A stretch of DNA of 64,000 bases from Azospirillum sp. B21. GTDB lineage: Bacteria > Pseudomonadota > Alphaproteobacteria > Azospirillales > Azospirillaceae. Both the position numbers and the translations under genes were made by a program. This document shows, piece by piece, positions 16,987 through 25,408 of this stretch. The DNA is taken from assembly GCF_008364825.1 (NCBI RefSeq), contig NZ_VTTO01000004.1, positions 428,445 through 492,444 on the forward strand, given 5' to 3'. Each line of letters begins with the position of its first letter. Position 1 is the first letter of the stretch. The notes beneath the pieces were generated by a model. It was not told the DNA's origin, made no database searches, and saw only the letters and a program-made list of their open reading frames with translations.

Positions 16987-17904
16987 ATGCCTGCCGATCG
17001 CACCGCTCCCGTCAAAGGATCCCGTCTCGCCGATCAGGCCTGGCTGCTGATGATGCTGCCGCCCCTGTTCTGGGCGGGCAACGCGGTCCTGGGGCGTGCG
17101 GTCGCCGGGGCCGTGCCGCCCATCGGGTTGGCCTTCTGGCGCTGGTGCCTGGGCGTGCTGATCGTGCTGCCCTTCGCCTGGCCGCACCTGCGCCATGACA
17201 TCACGCCGGTCCTGGCGCGTTGGAAGAGCGTGCTGCTGCTGGGCACGCTGGGCATCGGCATCTACAACACCTTCCAATACATCGCGCTGAACACGACGAC
17301 CGCGCTGAACTGCGTGATGCTGCAGTCGTCGATGCCCGTGATGATCGTCCTGATGAGCCTCGTCCTGTTCCGCGACCGGATCGGGGCGATGCAGGGGCTG
17401 GGCATCGCCGTCTCGCTGGTCGGTGCGATGACGCTGATCTCCCATGGCGATCCGGCGACGCTGCTGGGTCTGGAGCTGAACGCAGGCGATGTCTGGATGC
17501 TGGCGGCGGTGGTGATCTATGCCGCCTACACCACGCTGCTGCGCCGTCGGCCGGCGATCCATGGCCTGAGCTTCGTCGTCGTCACCTTCGCCATCGGTGC
17601 AGTGGAGCTGCTGCCCTTCTATATCTGGGAAAGCCTGAGCGGGCATCCTGTGCAGGCGAGCGGCATCACGCTGCTGGCGGTCGGCTATACCGTGCTGTTC
17701 CCGTCCATCGCCGCCTATCTCTGCTTCAACCGGGCGGTGGAACTGCTCGGCCCCAACACGGCGGGCCTCGCCATCCATCTGGTGCCCGTCTTCGGCAGCC
17801 TGCTTGCCATTCTGTTCCTGGGCGAGCAGCCGCATCTCTATCACGGGATCGGCATCGCCCTGATCGCCGCCGGCATCGTCCTGGCGACCCGCCGCCGCGT
17901 CTGA
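16987..17904 (+). CDS. DMT superfamily (EamA) membrane transporter
   Basis: The 305-residue protein has about ten hydrophobic helices arranged as two EamA repeats. The first begins PPLFWAGNAVLGRAVAGAVPP, the family's WxxN pattern; the second begins GDVWMLAAVVIYAAYT. The C-terminal LAIHLVPVFGSLLAILFLGE is characteristic. Members export amino acids or metabolites, but the substrate cannot be read from the sequence. It follows the coiled-coil gene by 14 bases. Confidence 0.9.
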   Translation: MPADRTAPVKGSRLADQAWLLMMLPPLFWAGNAVLGRAVAGAVPPIGLAFWRWCLGVLIVLPFAWPHLRHDITPVLARWKSVLLLGTLGIGIYNTFQYIALNTTTALNCVMLQSSMPVMIVLMSLVLFRDRIGAMQGLGIAVSLVGAMTLISHGDPATLLGLELNAGDVWMLAAVVIYAAYTTLLRRRPAIHGLSFVVVTFAIGAVELLPFYIWESLSGHPVQASGITLLAVGYTVLFPSIAAYLCFNRAVELLGPNTAGLAIHLVPVFGSLLAILFLGEQPHLYHGIGIALIAAGIVLATRRRV

Positions 17905-18301
17905 CGGATTTCCAGATTATTTCCAGTGGCGGGTAACTTTCCTCATTCCGTGCTGAAGCGATGTTGTCCGAGAGCTGTTCTTGCTCGCGGGGCAACATGT
18001 GTCCCGCGGTATTCTTCAACAAGCTCTTCAGGCTGTTTGAATTTTAGCGAATCTATTCTTGAAGATCGCCGATTGGTTTTGCGGTGTGTGGTGGGATAGC
18101 GTTCCGATTGGGCATATCGGGAGGATGTTCGCGCGTATACTATCCCCGATATCCCTTTAGACACATCCGCTATCCTTCGCGCCAGCGGCGGTCAATAAGG
18201 GATGACCGCTAAAATGCAGGTCATGGCGGCGGTTCGCACACCGATCGGTCGCCATGAGGAGCCGGCGCTGTCCGCCGGTCCGCTGTGGTGGAGGTCCCAA
18301 G
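17905..18301. other. 397-base intergenic region with nested dyads
   Basis: No gene is supported here. The stretch is poorer in G/C than its surroundings. It holds an outer dyad GGATAGCG (18094-18101)/CGCTATCC (18168-18175) and an inner dyad ATATCGGG (18114-18121)/CCCGATAT (18145-18152), with centres within two bases of each other. TTTTAGCG (18042-18049) and CGCTAAAA (18207-18214) lie further out. It probably carries the promoter and operators of the downstream regulator gene. Confidence 0.6.
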
Positions 18302-19006
18302 ATGCCCCTGCAAATGCCTGTGCCGGTTTCCGTGAATACTGCCTGCCTCGTTCACATCGTCGACGGCGACCTGCTGTCGCGCAGCACGCTCTCGCGGGCA
18401 TTGGGTGCCGTCGGCATCGCCTGCCGCGTCCACAGCACCGGCGCCGACGCGCTGGCCGTGCTGGGCACCGCCTCCTCCTGCATCGTCGTGCGCAACGACC
18501 TGCCGGACATGACCGCCATCGAATTCATGGCCGAAGCCTCGCTGCATGGGCATGACCTGCCGGTTCTGGTGGTTACCGAACAGGGCGACGTCGACGCCGC
18601 CGTGGCCGCGATGAAGGCCGGGGCGTCCGATTGCATCGCCCATCCCTTCGCCGTCCCCGCCTTCCTGGACCGGCTGCGCGCCTGTCTGGCATCGGGCACC
18701 CCCCATGCCGAGCAGCGCGACCGCGGCCGCGACGCCGTCCGCCGACTCGCTCTGCTGAGCCGCCGCGAGTCGGAGGTGCTGGAACTGATCGTCGAAGGCA
18801 AGCAGAGCAAGACCATCGCCTGGGAACTGGGCATCAGCATCAAGACGGTGGAGGTCCACCGTGCCCGCATCATGGAGAAGACCGGCAGCCGGTCCATCGT
18901 CGGGCTGGGCCGCCTGTGGGAAGCGGCGGAGATGCTGCGCGGTCGCGACCTGCCGCGTGCGCTGCCCATCCGTCAGACGGCGATGATGGAAGCGATCGCA
19001 TCCTGA
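18302..19006 (+). CDS. FixJ/NarL-type regulator with degenerate receiver and LuxR-type HTH
   Basis: The 234-residue protein aligns along its length with FixJ. The receiver begins VHIVDGDLLSR, and the C-terminal LuxR-type DNA-binding domain runs LSRRESEVLELIVEGKQSKTIAWELGISIKTVEVHRARIMEK. The phosphoacceptor Asp is replaced by Arg (CIVVRNDLPDM where FixJ has TDLRMPDM). One of the acidic pair is Gly and the conserved Lys is His (AHPF). The switch Thr is kept (VVTEQGD). It therefore probably works without phosphorylation. ATG 18302 follows GGAGG. It precedes the RsbT/SpoIIE-like gene. Confidence 0.88.
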   Translation: MPLQMPVPVSVNTACLVHIVDGDLLSRSTLSRALGAVGIACRVHSTGADALAVLGTASSCIVVRNDLPDMTAIEFMAEASLHGHDLPVLVVTEQGDVDAAVAAMKAGASDCIAHPFAVPAFLDRLRACLASGTPHAEQRDRGRDAVRRLALLSRRESEVLELIVEGKQSKTIAWELGISIKTVEVHRARIMEKTGSRSIVGLGRLWEAAEMLRGRDLPRALPIRQTAMMEAIAS

Positions 19007-19161
19007 CGATCCATCCGGGTGCGGCATTCCAGGCGGAATGACGTTGCCGGGACCAAGGCTTCGAAAATCGGTGCCGGTCCGGTCCTTCTCGTTGGGATCG
19101 GCGGCCAGAGGATTGTAAAGTTCTGGAGAAGAGCAACCAGAACGCCGACAGGAGCGGTCCG

Positions 19162-20313
19162 ATGTTCCCCGACCATGGTCACCGTCGCATTTCCGTGGCG
19201 TCGCCCGACGATATCGCCACGGCGCGGCGGATCGCGGCGGAGCGGGCTGACGGCGTGCTGGCCGCCGAAGAGGCCGCCCGTTTGGACCGCCTCGTGGCGT
19301 CGTTGTGCGGATATGCGCTGAACCGTCCCGATGGGACGCTGCTGATCGCCCGCATGCGGTCCGGAGCCGGGGTCGAGTGCCTGGCGTACGACCGCGATCC
19401 CACGACGACCGAACTGCCGCCGGACCTGATCCAGGGGCTTGGCGCCGATCTGGAGGAGGCGCGGCGGCTGGCCGACCGTTTCCACATCCACGCCACGCCG
19501 GGCATCGGGTCGGCGCTGCTGGTCCGCGTGCTGCGCCCCGGTGCCAACGATTCGCCGCCCGCCGACGCCATGGCGGAGGTCGGAGCGGTGATGGTCGAGC
19601 GACAGGGTGGCGAAACCGTCCGGCGCGGGCCCTTCATCGACCATTGGTTCGTCCGCTGCTCCTCCGCCCGCGGGCCGGACGGTCCCTGTGGAATCGCGCT
19701 GATGATCGACGGCGAGACCGAGCCGGATGATCAGGCGGCCGATCAGGAGGCAGGCGGAGCCGGTGAGAAGGCACCGTCCGGGCCGTTCACCAGGATGACG
19801 CCGGACGTGATCGCGCAGGTCGGGACGGTGGTCGCCGCGACTGTGCCCGATCTGCCCGCCCCCGTGGTGGTCAACGCCATCCGGCGCGACCTGAGGATTC
19901 GGCCCGAGTTGGGGCTGTCCCACGATCCGGTCCTGAAACGGATCGGCCGGTCCGCCCTGGCGATTCTGCGATTCGACGGCAAGGCGGTCGATTACACGGC
20001 GCTCGGCACCCTGGCCGGCGCGGTGGTGCGCCCGCAGGAGATGCTGGCGCTCGGTGCCCGCTGGGCGATGGTGGGATTCAATCCGCGGGCTCCGGCGTCG
20101 GTCCATCTGCTGTGGGGACCGGGCGATCATGTGGTCCTCTACACCAGCGGCTGCGCCCGGTTGCCTGCCCTGTTCATCCACCGGGACCTGCACAAGGTCG
20201 AACCCACTCTGGCCGCACTCGTCCTGCTTCGCGACGGCGTCGTGCGCGACGACGACCACACCATCCTGGTCCTGCGAAACCGCGTCGACCGCGTTCCCGC
20301 TTCCGCCGGCTGA
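19162..20313 (+). CDS. RsbT/SpoIIE-like ATPase-phosphatase fusion with degraded active sites
   Basis: The 383-residue protein resembles bacterial fusions of an RsbT-like HATPase (N-terminal third, ISVASPDDIATARRIA and on) with a SpoIIE/RsbX-like PP2C phosphatase (C-terminal half). The phosphatase pattern is seen in SALAILRFD, YTALGTLAG, HVVLYTSGC and DDDHTILVLR. Key residues look lost: the N-box Glu/Asn of the HATPase is not visible, GxGN reads ALGT, and the metal-binding SDG reads TSG. The final DD pair is kept. A non-catalytic partner-switching role is an inference. ATG 19162 has AGGAG upstream. It converges on the next gene with a gap of 7 bases. Confidence 0.6.
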   Translation: MFPDHGHRRISVASPDDIATARRIAAERADGVLAAEEAARLDRLVASLCGYALNRPDGTLLIARMRSGAGVECLAYDRDPTTTELPPDLIQGLGADLEEARRLADRFHIHATPGIGSALLVRVLRPGANDSPPADAMAEVGAVMVERQGGETVRRGPFIDHWFVRCSSARGPDGPCGIALMIDGETEPDDQAADQEAGGAGEKAPSGPFTRMTPDVIAQVGTVVAATVPDLPAPVVVNAIRRDLRIRPELGLSHDPVLKRIGRSALAILRFDGKAVDYTALGTLAGAVVRPQEMLALGARWAMVGFNPRAPASVHLLWGPGDHVVLYTSGCARLPALFIHRDLHKVEPTLAALVLLRDGVVRDDDHTILVLRNRVDRVPASAG

Positions 20314-20320
20314 GTGTCCG

Positions 20321-20704
20321 TCAGCGGCCCCAGCCGTGCGGGCCGCCGGGGCGTTCCCACGCATGCGGGTCGCCGTTATGGTCCCCTCCGCCCCGGTTGC
20401 CCCAGTTCCCCCGGTTGCCCCAATCCCCTCGATTGCCCCGATCCCCGCGGTTTCCCCAATCCCTGCGATTGTCCCACCCCCGTCGGCGCCAGCCGCGGTC
20501 GTCATCCCATGTGCGATAGCGATAGCCGGGCTGCACGACGACCGGCGGCGGAACCGCGTATACGGTCGGGGGCGGCACCACCACGGTCTCGCCATAAGCG
20601 GGGTAGTAGGGATCGTACCCACCCGTGGCGACGCAGCCCGAAAGTGCGGCGGCGCTCGCGGCCAGGAGCAGGGCGGTCAGGATCTTGGGGCGGACGATGC
20701 TCAT
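20321..20704 (-). CDS. Lipoprotein with WGNRG-type repeats
   Basis: The 127-residue product has a lipoprotein signal (LTALLLAASAAALSGC, lipobox LSGC). A Pro/Tyr/Val-rich linker and a repetitive Arg/Gly/Asn/Trp region of WGNRG/RGNRGD units (residues about 72-108) follow. The repeats derive from near-identical 12-15 base units at 20390-20480. No function is known; an envelope location is inferred from the lipobox. It converges with the preceding gene. Confidence 0.75.
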   Translation of the reverse strand: MSIVRPKILTALLLAASAAALSGCVATGGYDPYYPAYGETVVVPPPTVYAVPPPVVVQPGYRYRTWDDDRGWRRRGWDNRRDWGNRGDRGNRGDWGNRGNWGNRGGGDHNGDPHAWERPGGPHGWGR

Positions 20705-20953
20705 GGCCTTGCTTTCCGTTGCAGAGACCGGACTCGGCGGTGAGGCTGGTCATCGGTACAAACACCTCAGCTCGCCCGGCTATTCCATACCCCCTTGGCG
20801 TCAATCCGTTCGCCCACCGATTCATGGGGCGATGCATAGGGCGATCGATCATGGAAAGGGATGGATGAAACAAGAACTATGAATTTAACATATCCTGTGG
20901 ACGCCGCCATCCTGCGCCTCGACTTCTTCTCCATCCTTGAAGGCGAGGCCATC

Positions 20954-21964
20954 ATGAAAGCCACCGGTTACCGCAAAAGCCTGCCCGTCGCCGACATCGA
21001 CGCGCTGATCGATGTCGAGATCGACCGCCCGACCCCCACCGGCCGCGACCTACTGGTCCGGGTGGAGGCGGTTTCCGTCAATCCCGTCGACACCAAGCTG
21101 CGCCGCAACGCCGCTCCCGCCGATGGCGATTTGCGCATCCTGGGCTTCGACGCCGCCGGTATCGTCGAGGCGGTCGGACCGGATGTCACCCTGTTCCGCC
21201 CAGGCGACGCCGTGTTCTATGCCGGCTCCATCGACCGCCCCGGCACCAACGCCGAGTTCCATCTGGTCGACGAGCGCATCGTCGGCGCCCGCCCAGCCAG
21301 CCTGAGTGTCGCGGAGGCTGCCGCCCTGCCGCTGACCGCCATTACGGCGTGGGAGATGCTGTTCCACCGCCTGGGCCTGCCGCGCGACGGGGGTGAGGGC
21401 AAATCGCTGCTGATCGTCGGCGGGGCCGGCGGCGTCGGCTCCATCGCCATCCAACTGGCCCGCCGGCTGACCAAGGTTCGCGTGCTGGCCACCGCCTCGC
21501 GGCCGGAGACCGCCGATTGGGTGCGCGAGCTGGGTGCCCATGACGTGATCGACCACAGCAGGCCGATGGCGGAGCAGGTGAAGGCGCTGGGGCTGTCCGG
21601 CGTCGAATACATCTTCTCCACCACCGCGACCGACCGCCATTTCCAGGATCTGGTCGAACTGGTGGCGCCGCAGGGCTGCATCGGCCTGATCGACGACCCC
21701 GAGCCCATCGACGTACGCCTGCTGAAGCGCAAGAGCGTCTCGCTCCATTGGGAGCTGATGTTCACCCGCCCACTGTTCCAGACCAACGACATGATTGCCC
21801 AGCATGAACTGCTGAACGAGGTGTCGCGTCTGGTCGATGCCGGCATCCTGCGCACCACGCTGACGGAAACGCTGGGCCGTATCGACGCCGCCACCCTGCG
21901 CAAGGCCCATGCCCTGATCGAATCGGGCAAGGCCCGCGGCAAACTGGTGCTGGAAGGCTTCTGA
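20954..21964 (+). CDS. Zinc-independent quinone oxidoreductase-like MDR family protein
   Basis: The 336-residue member of the medium-chain dehydrogenase/reductase superfamily has an N-terminal GroES-like domain (TPTGRDLLVRVEAVSVNPVD). The Rossmann dinucleotide motif GGAGGVGSIAIQLAR is near residue 155. The catalytic-zinc Cys/His set is absent, as in NADPH:quinone reductases. ATG 20954 (MKATGYRK) was chosen with GAAGGCGAGG upstream, trimming 31 non-homologous residues. The LysR gene that follows is convergent. The substrate is unknown. Confidence 0.88.
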   Translation: MKATGYRKSLPVADIDALIDVEIDRPTPTGRDLLVRVEAVSVNPVDTKLRRNAAPADGDLRILGFDAAGIVEAVGPDVTLFRPGDAVFYAGSIDRPGTNAEFHLVDERIVGARPASLSVAEAAALPLTAITAWEMLFHRLGLPRDGGEGKSLLIVGGAGGVGSIAIQLARRLTKVRVLATASRPETADWVRELGAHDVIDHSRPMAEQVKALGLSGVEYIFSTTATDRHFQDLVELVAPQGCIGLIDDPEPIDVRLLKRKSVSLHWELMFTRPLFQTNDMIAQHELLNEVSRLVDAGILRTTLTETLGRIDAATLRKAHALIESGKARGKLVLEGF

Positions 21965-21986
21965 CCGGTCGGCTCGCCCCCCCCGT

Positions 21987-22880
21987 TCAACCCGCCAGGG
22001 CAAGCGGCGGGCGGGCCGGGTACATGGCCGACAGACTGTCCAGAATGAAGCCGACCAGAGGTTCGGCGAGGCGGCGGTTGCGCGCCGTCTCGCCGAAGAT
22101 CGCCATTTCGACGTTGCCGAGTTCGGGCAGGCCGTCCTCCACGCCCAGCCGGCGCACGCCCTCCGGTATGGAGGACTCGCTCAGCACCGCCACGCCCAGC
22201 CCGGCGCGGACGGCGGCCTGAACCCCCATGACGCTGCCGCTGGTGTAGACCACCCGCCAGGGGCGCCCGGCCTCGCCCAGCGCCGCCAGCCCGCGGTTGC
22301 GGAAGACGCAAGGTGCGGGCAGGGCGCAGAAGGGAAGGGGGCCGTCGGCAGGGATCTCCAGCCCGGGGGCCGCGACCCAGCGCATCGGTTCGGTCCAGAT
22401 GCCGCGTCCCCGGCTGTCACCCGCGTCGCGGCGGGAGATGACGAGGTCCAGGTCACCCCCATCCAGCGCCGAGACCAGTTCGCCGCACAGGCCCACCCGT
22501 ACGTCGATGTGCAGGCGCGGGTGCAGCTTGGCGAAGCGGCGCAGGACATGGGGAAGATGGTCGGACAGGAAATACTCCGCCACGCCCAGGCGCAGTTCGC
22601 CCTCCGCCGCCGGTTCGGCGAAGCGGCGCACCGTCTCGTCGTTCAGGTCCAGCAGGCGGCGGGCATAGCCCATCAGCAGCTCGCCGTCATGGGTCAGCGC
22701 CAGCGACCGGCTGGTCCGCTCGAACACCCGGCGGCCGAGCGTGTCCTCCAGCTTCTTGATCTTGACGCTGATCGCCGACTGGGTCCGGCCCAGCCGTTCG
22801 GCCGCCGCGGTGAAGCCGCCGGCCTCCGCCACAGTGACGAAGGCGCGCAGCGCGTCGATCTCCAGGTCGGGCAGGGACAT
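21987..22880 (-). CDS. LysR family transcriptional regulator
   Basis: The 297-residue protein has an N-terminal winged helix-turn-helix (IDALRAFVTVAEAGGFTAAAERLGRTQSAISVKIKKLE) and a C-terminal inducer-binding domain, the standard LysR layout and length. ATG 22880 (MSLPDLEID) is preferred; the frame extends 24 codons further without family support. It converges on the oxidoreductase gene and is divergent from the lipoprotein gene at 23.06 kb. Its target is not evident. Confidence 0.92.
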   Translation of the reverse strand: MSLPDLEIDALRAFVTVAEAGGFTAAAERLGRTQSAISVKIKKLEDTLGRRVFERTSRSLALTHDGELLMGYARRLLDLNDETVRRFAEPAAEGELRLGVAEYFLSDHLPHVLRRFAKLHPRLHIDVRVGLCGELVSALDGGDLDLVISRRDAGDSRGRGIWTEPMRWVAAPGLEIPADGPLPFCALPAPCVFRNRGLAALGEAGRPWRVVYTSGSVMGVQAAVRAGLGVAVLSESSIPEGVRRLGVEDGLPELGNVEMAIFGETARNRRLAEPLVGFILDSLSAMYPARPPLALAG

Positions 22881-23061
22881 GAGGATACATTCCGAACAAT
22901 GATCGTTAGCGCGCATCCTATCGGAATCGTTCATGGATGGCGAGCGGCGCATTGGGACAAGCGGCGGCCAAGCCGTTGAACCGGGACGTGGGCATTCTCA
23001 TTGTCAGCCCTCCGGGCCTTGCCGCCCGGATGCCCGATGATCCCGAGGAGAGAGACGTCCG

Positions 23062-23580
23062 ATGACCCGTTTTCCCGCGCCGGCCGGTAGTTTGGCCCTC
23101 GCATTCGCCGCCGCGGTCCTGCTTGCCGGCTGCCAGATGCCGGGCACCATGCCGCCGCAACAGACCGCCGCCCTCCCGCCGCCGGCAGTGCCGAAGCCGC
23201 CGCCCGAGGCCCGCGGTATCTGGATCGTCGGCAGCCCGGCCCTGCGCGGCACCGTTGATCAGGCGGCAGCCAAGTATGACGGCGGACCCGACACCAAGCC
23301 GCGTCTTGATGCCCGCGGCACCGCCGCCGGCTTCCGCGCCTTCTGCGGCGGGGTCGGGCTGGATCATCCCGACATGGTGGCCTCCGACCGCCCGATCGGC
23401 GCGGCCGAATACCAGCGCTGCCGCACCGCCGGCATCACGCTGACCGAATACGCCTTCGGGCCGAAGCGCTTCGTCTACGTCAAGGACTCGCACATGATGG
23501 CGGTGCCCGGCGTGAACGATTTCGTCGCCAGCTGGGGCCAGAGCGGCAAGCCGGTGAGCGCGCCGACCGCGGGGAGCTGA
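23062..23580 (+). CDS. Short PstS-like phosphate-binding-domain lipoprotein
   Basis: The 172-residue protein has a lipoprotein signal with lipobox LAGC, a Pro-rich linker, and a segment similar to the start of PstS-type periplasmic binding proteins (VASDRPIGAAEYQRC, then FGPKRFVYVKDSH). It is about half the length of a true PstS, so the second lobe is missing. Phosphate binding is therefore doubtful. GAGGAGAG precedes ATG 23062. No pst transport genes are nearby. Confidence 0.65.
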   Translation: MTRFPAPAGSLALAFAAAVLLAGCQMPGTMPPQQTAALPPPAVPKPPPEARGIWIVGSPALRGTVDQAAAKYDGGPDTKPRLDARGTAAGFRAFCGGVGLDHPDMVASDRPIGAAEYQRCRTAGITLTEYAFGPKRFVYVKDSHMMAVPGVNDFVASWGQSGKPVSAPTAGS

Positions 23581-23601
23581 GAGGCGGAGATCGAGGGAGA
23601 A

Positions 23602-25155
23602 TTACCCCGCCGCGAACAATCCGCCCTCGTCGGGGGCGTCGGCCGCGTCGTCGGCGTTCGGATCGCCGAGCGCGGTTTCCCACCCCAGTGCCGGCAGGCT
23701 GATGGCGCGGGTGTTGCCGAGGCCGCTGCGGCTGGTGATGAAGCCACGCTGTTCCATGTAGGTCAGCAGGCGGCGGCCGCGTCCCTTCGACCGGCTGCCG
23801 CAGGCGCGGGCCACGTCGGCGTCCGATGGGCAGGGGGCGTGGTCCAGTGCCGCGCGGGCCAGCAGCAGGAAGACCGGCTGGATGTCCTCCGCCAGGGTGG
23901 CGGCGACCTCCGTCGCGCGTTGCCAGGCGGGATCGTCGCCGCGGCCCGCCCCGACGCGGGCGGTCGCCAGACGACGGCGGAAGGCGGGCAGCGCCAGCCG
24001 GTCGCCATCCACCCCGCGGCCCCGGCAGCGCACCAGGAAATCCTGGTACAGCACGGCCAGCGAGCGGTAGGGCGCCTCCGGATCGGCCAGCACCTCGGCC
24101 AGAACCTGATCATATTGCGCCTCGCGCTCGGCAGCCTGCTCAGGCGTTTCCTCCGGCTCCAAAGGCAGCAGGGCGGGCTGTTCGGCGGCGCTGTCATCCG
24201 GGGATGGCGGCGGGGCGGCGGGACGGCCACGCGCCAGCTGCGCCATCAGGTCGGCGCTGGCCGAGGTCGAGGGGCGGCGGACATAGCGCGGCGGCTCAGG
24301 TTCGGTGGTGGTGAAGATCAGGTCGCGGGCGTCCTCCACCGGGGTGGCGGGTGGCGGCATCAGCGTCGGGCTGCCGGTGCGGCCCTGGGTCTCCACCGCG
24401 CCGATGCGCAGGGGCAGCGGCCGGCGCGACAGGGCCGGGCCGAGCGCGATGAAATGGCCGCGCTCCAGATCGCGGAACATCTCCGCCTGCCGGCGCTCCA
24501 TGCCCAGCAGGTCGGCGGCGCGCGCCATGTCGATGTCGAGGAAGGTGCGGCCCATCAGGAAGTTGGACGCCTCGGCCGCGACGTTCTTCGCCAGCTTCGC
24601 CAGACGCTGGGTGGCGATCACCCCGGCCAGCCCGCGCTTGCGCCCGCGGCACATCAGGTTGGTCATGGCCCCGAGCGAGACCTTGCGCGCCTCGTCGGAC
24701 ACCTCGCCGGCGGCGGAGGGGGCGAACAGCTGCGCCTCGTCCACCACCACCAGCATCGGATACCAGAAGTCGCGGTCGGCATCGAACAGCCCGCCCAGGA
24801 AGGCGGCGGCGTGGCGCATCTGCATTTCCGCGTCCAGCCCTTCCAGGTTCAGGACGACGGAGACGCGGTGCTGGCGCACGCGGGCGGCGACCGATTGCAG
24901 GGCGGCCTCGCTGTGCTCGTCAGCCTCCACCACCACATGGCCGAAGCGTTCGGCCAGCGTGACGAAGTCGCCTTCCGGGTCGATCACCGCCTGCTGCACC
25001 CATTGGGCGCTCTGTTCGATCAGCCGGCGCAGCAGGTGCGACTTGCCGGAGCCGGAATTTCCCTGAACCAGCAGACGGGTCGCCAGCAGCTCCTCCAGGT
25101 CGAGCGTCGCGGCGCCGCCCGCGTTCGTCGCTCCCATGTCGATGCCGACCTTCAT
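23602..25155 (-). CDS. HerA-like (DUF87) ATPase
   Basis: The 517-residue FtsK/HerA-clade ATPase has Walker A GNSGSGKSH near residue 33 and Walker B MLVVVDEAQLF near 140. A conserved arginine-rich helix (MCRGRKRGLAGVIATQRLAKL) follows. The C-terminal half is Pro/Glu-rich and then helical, ending in a winged-helix-like region (SKGRGRRLLTYMEQRGF). HerA proteins pump or bind DNA, usually with a NurA nuclease, which is not present here. It stands alone, without operon partners. Confidence 0.82.
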   Translation of the reverse strand: MKVGIDMGATNAGGAATLDLEELLATRLLVQGNSGSGKSHLLRRLIEQSAQWVQQAVIDPEGDFVTLAERFGHVVVEADEHSEAALQSVAARVRQHRVSVVLNLEGLDAEMQMRHAAAFLGGLFDADRDFWYPMLVVVDEAQLFAPSAAGEVSDEARKVSLGAMTNLMCRGRKRGLAGVIATQRLAKLAKNVAAEASNFLMGRTFLDIDMARAADLLGMERRQAEMFRDLERGHFIALGPALSRRPLPLRIGAVETQGRTGSPTLMPPPATPVEDARDLIFTTTEPEPPRYVRRPSTSASADLMAQLARGRPAAPPPSPDDSAAEQPALLPLEPEETPEQAAEREAQYDQVLAEVLADPEAPYRSLAVLYQDFLVRCRGRGVDGDRLALPAFRRRLATARVGAGRGDDPAWQRATEVAATLAEDIQPVFLLLARAALDHAPCPSDADVARACGSRSKGRGRRLLTYMEQRGFITSRSGLGNTRAISLPALGWETALGDPNADDAADAPDEGGLFAAG

Positions 25156-25372
25156 CCCGCTCGCCTCCCGCTCACCCGAACCGTCCCCGTTGGGGAGGGC
25201 CTTCCTATAGCGCAGGCGGGCGCGGCGATACGAGGATTCGATTCGGCGCGGCTGGGCTGCAGACGGGGAGCCACTCTCCGGCCGATTGAGCGGTTATGGC
25301 GCGGATGAGCGCTCCGGTGGTGGGGCGGGTCTTGCGGCGGAGGGCGGTTTGACTATAGTCTTGCGGACAGGA

Positions 25373-25394
25373 GGGTGCGGTGCCAGCCGCACCC
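25373..25394 (-). terminator. Hairpin downstream of the tiny hydrophobic peptide gene
   Basis: GGGTGCGG (25373-25380) and CCGCACCC (25387-25394) form a perfect 8-bp stem with a 6-base loop, 14 bases after the peptide stop on the minus strand. There is no strong T-run. A perfect 10-bp palindrome GACTATAGTC lies at 25351-25360. Confidence 0.55.
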
Positions 25395-25408
25395 CCCGTC
25401 CGGTCCGG

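Noticed and set aside
20390..20480. CRISPR-like short repeats
   Set aside because: The repeats have no unique spacers; they are coding WGNRG-type repeats in a lipoprotein gene.
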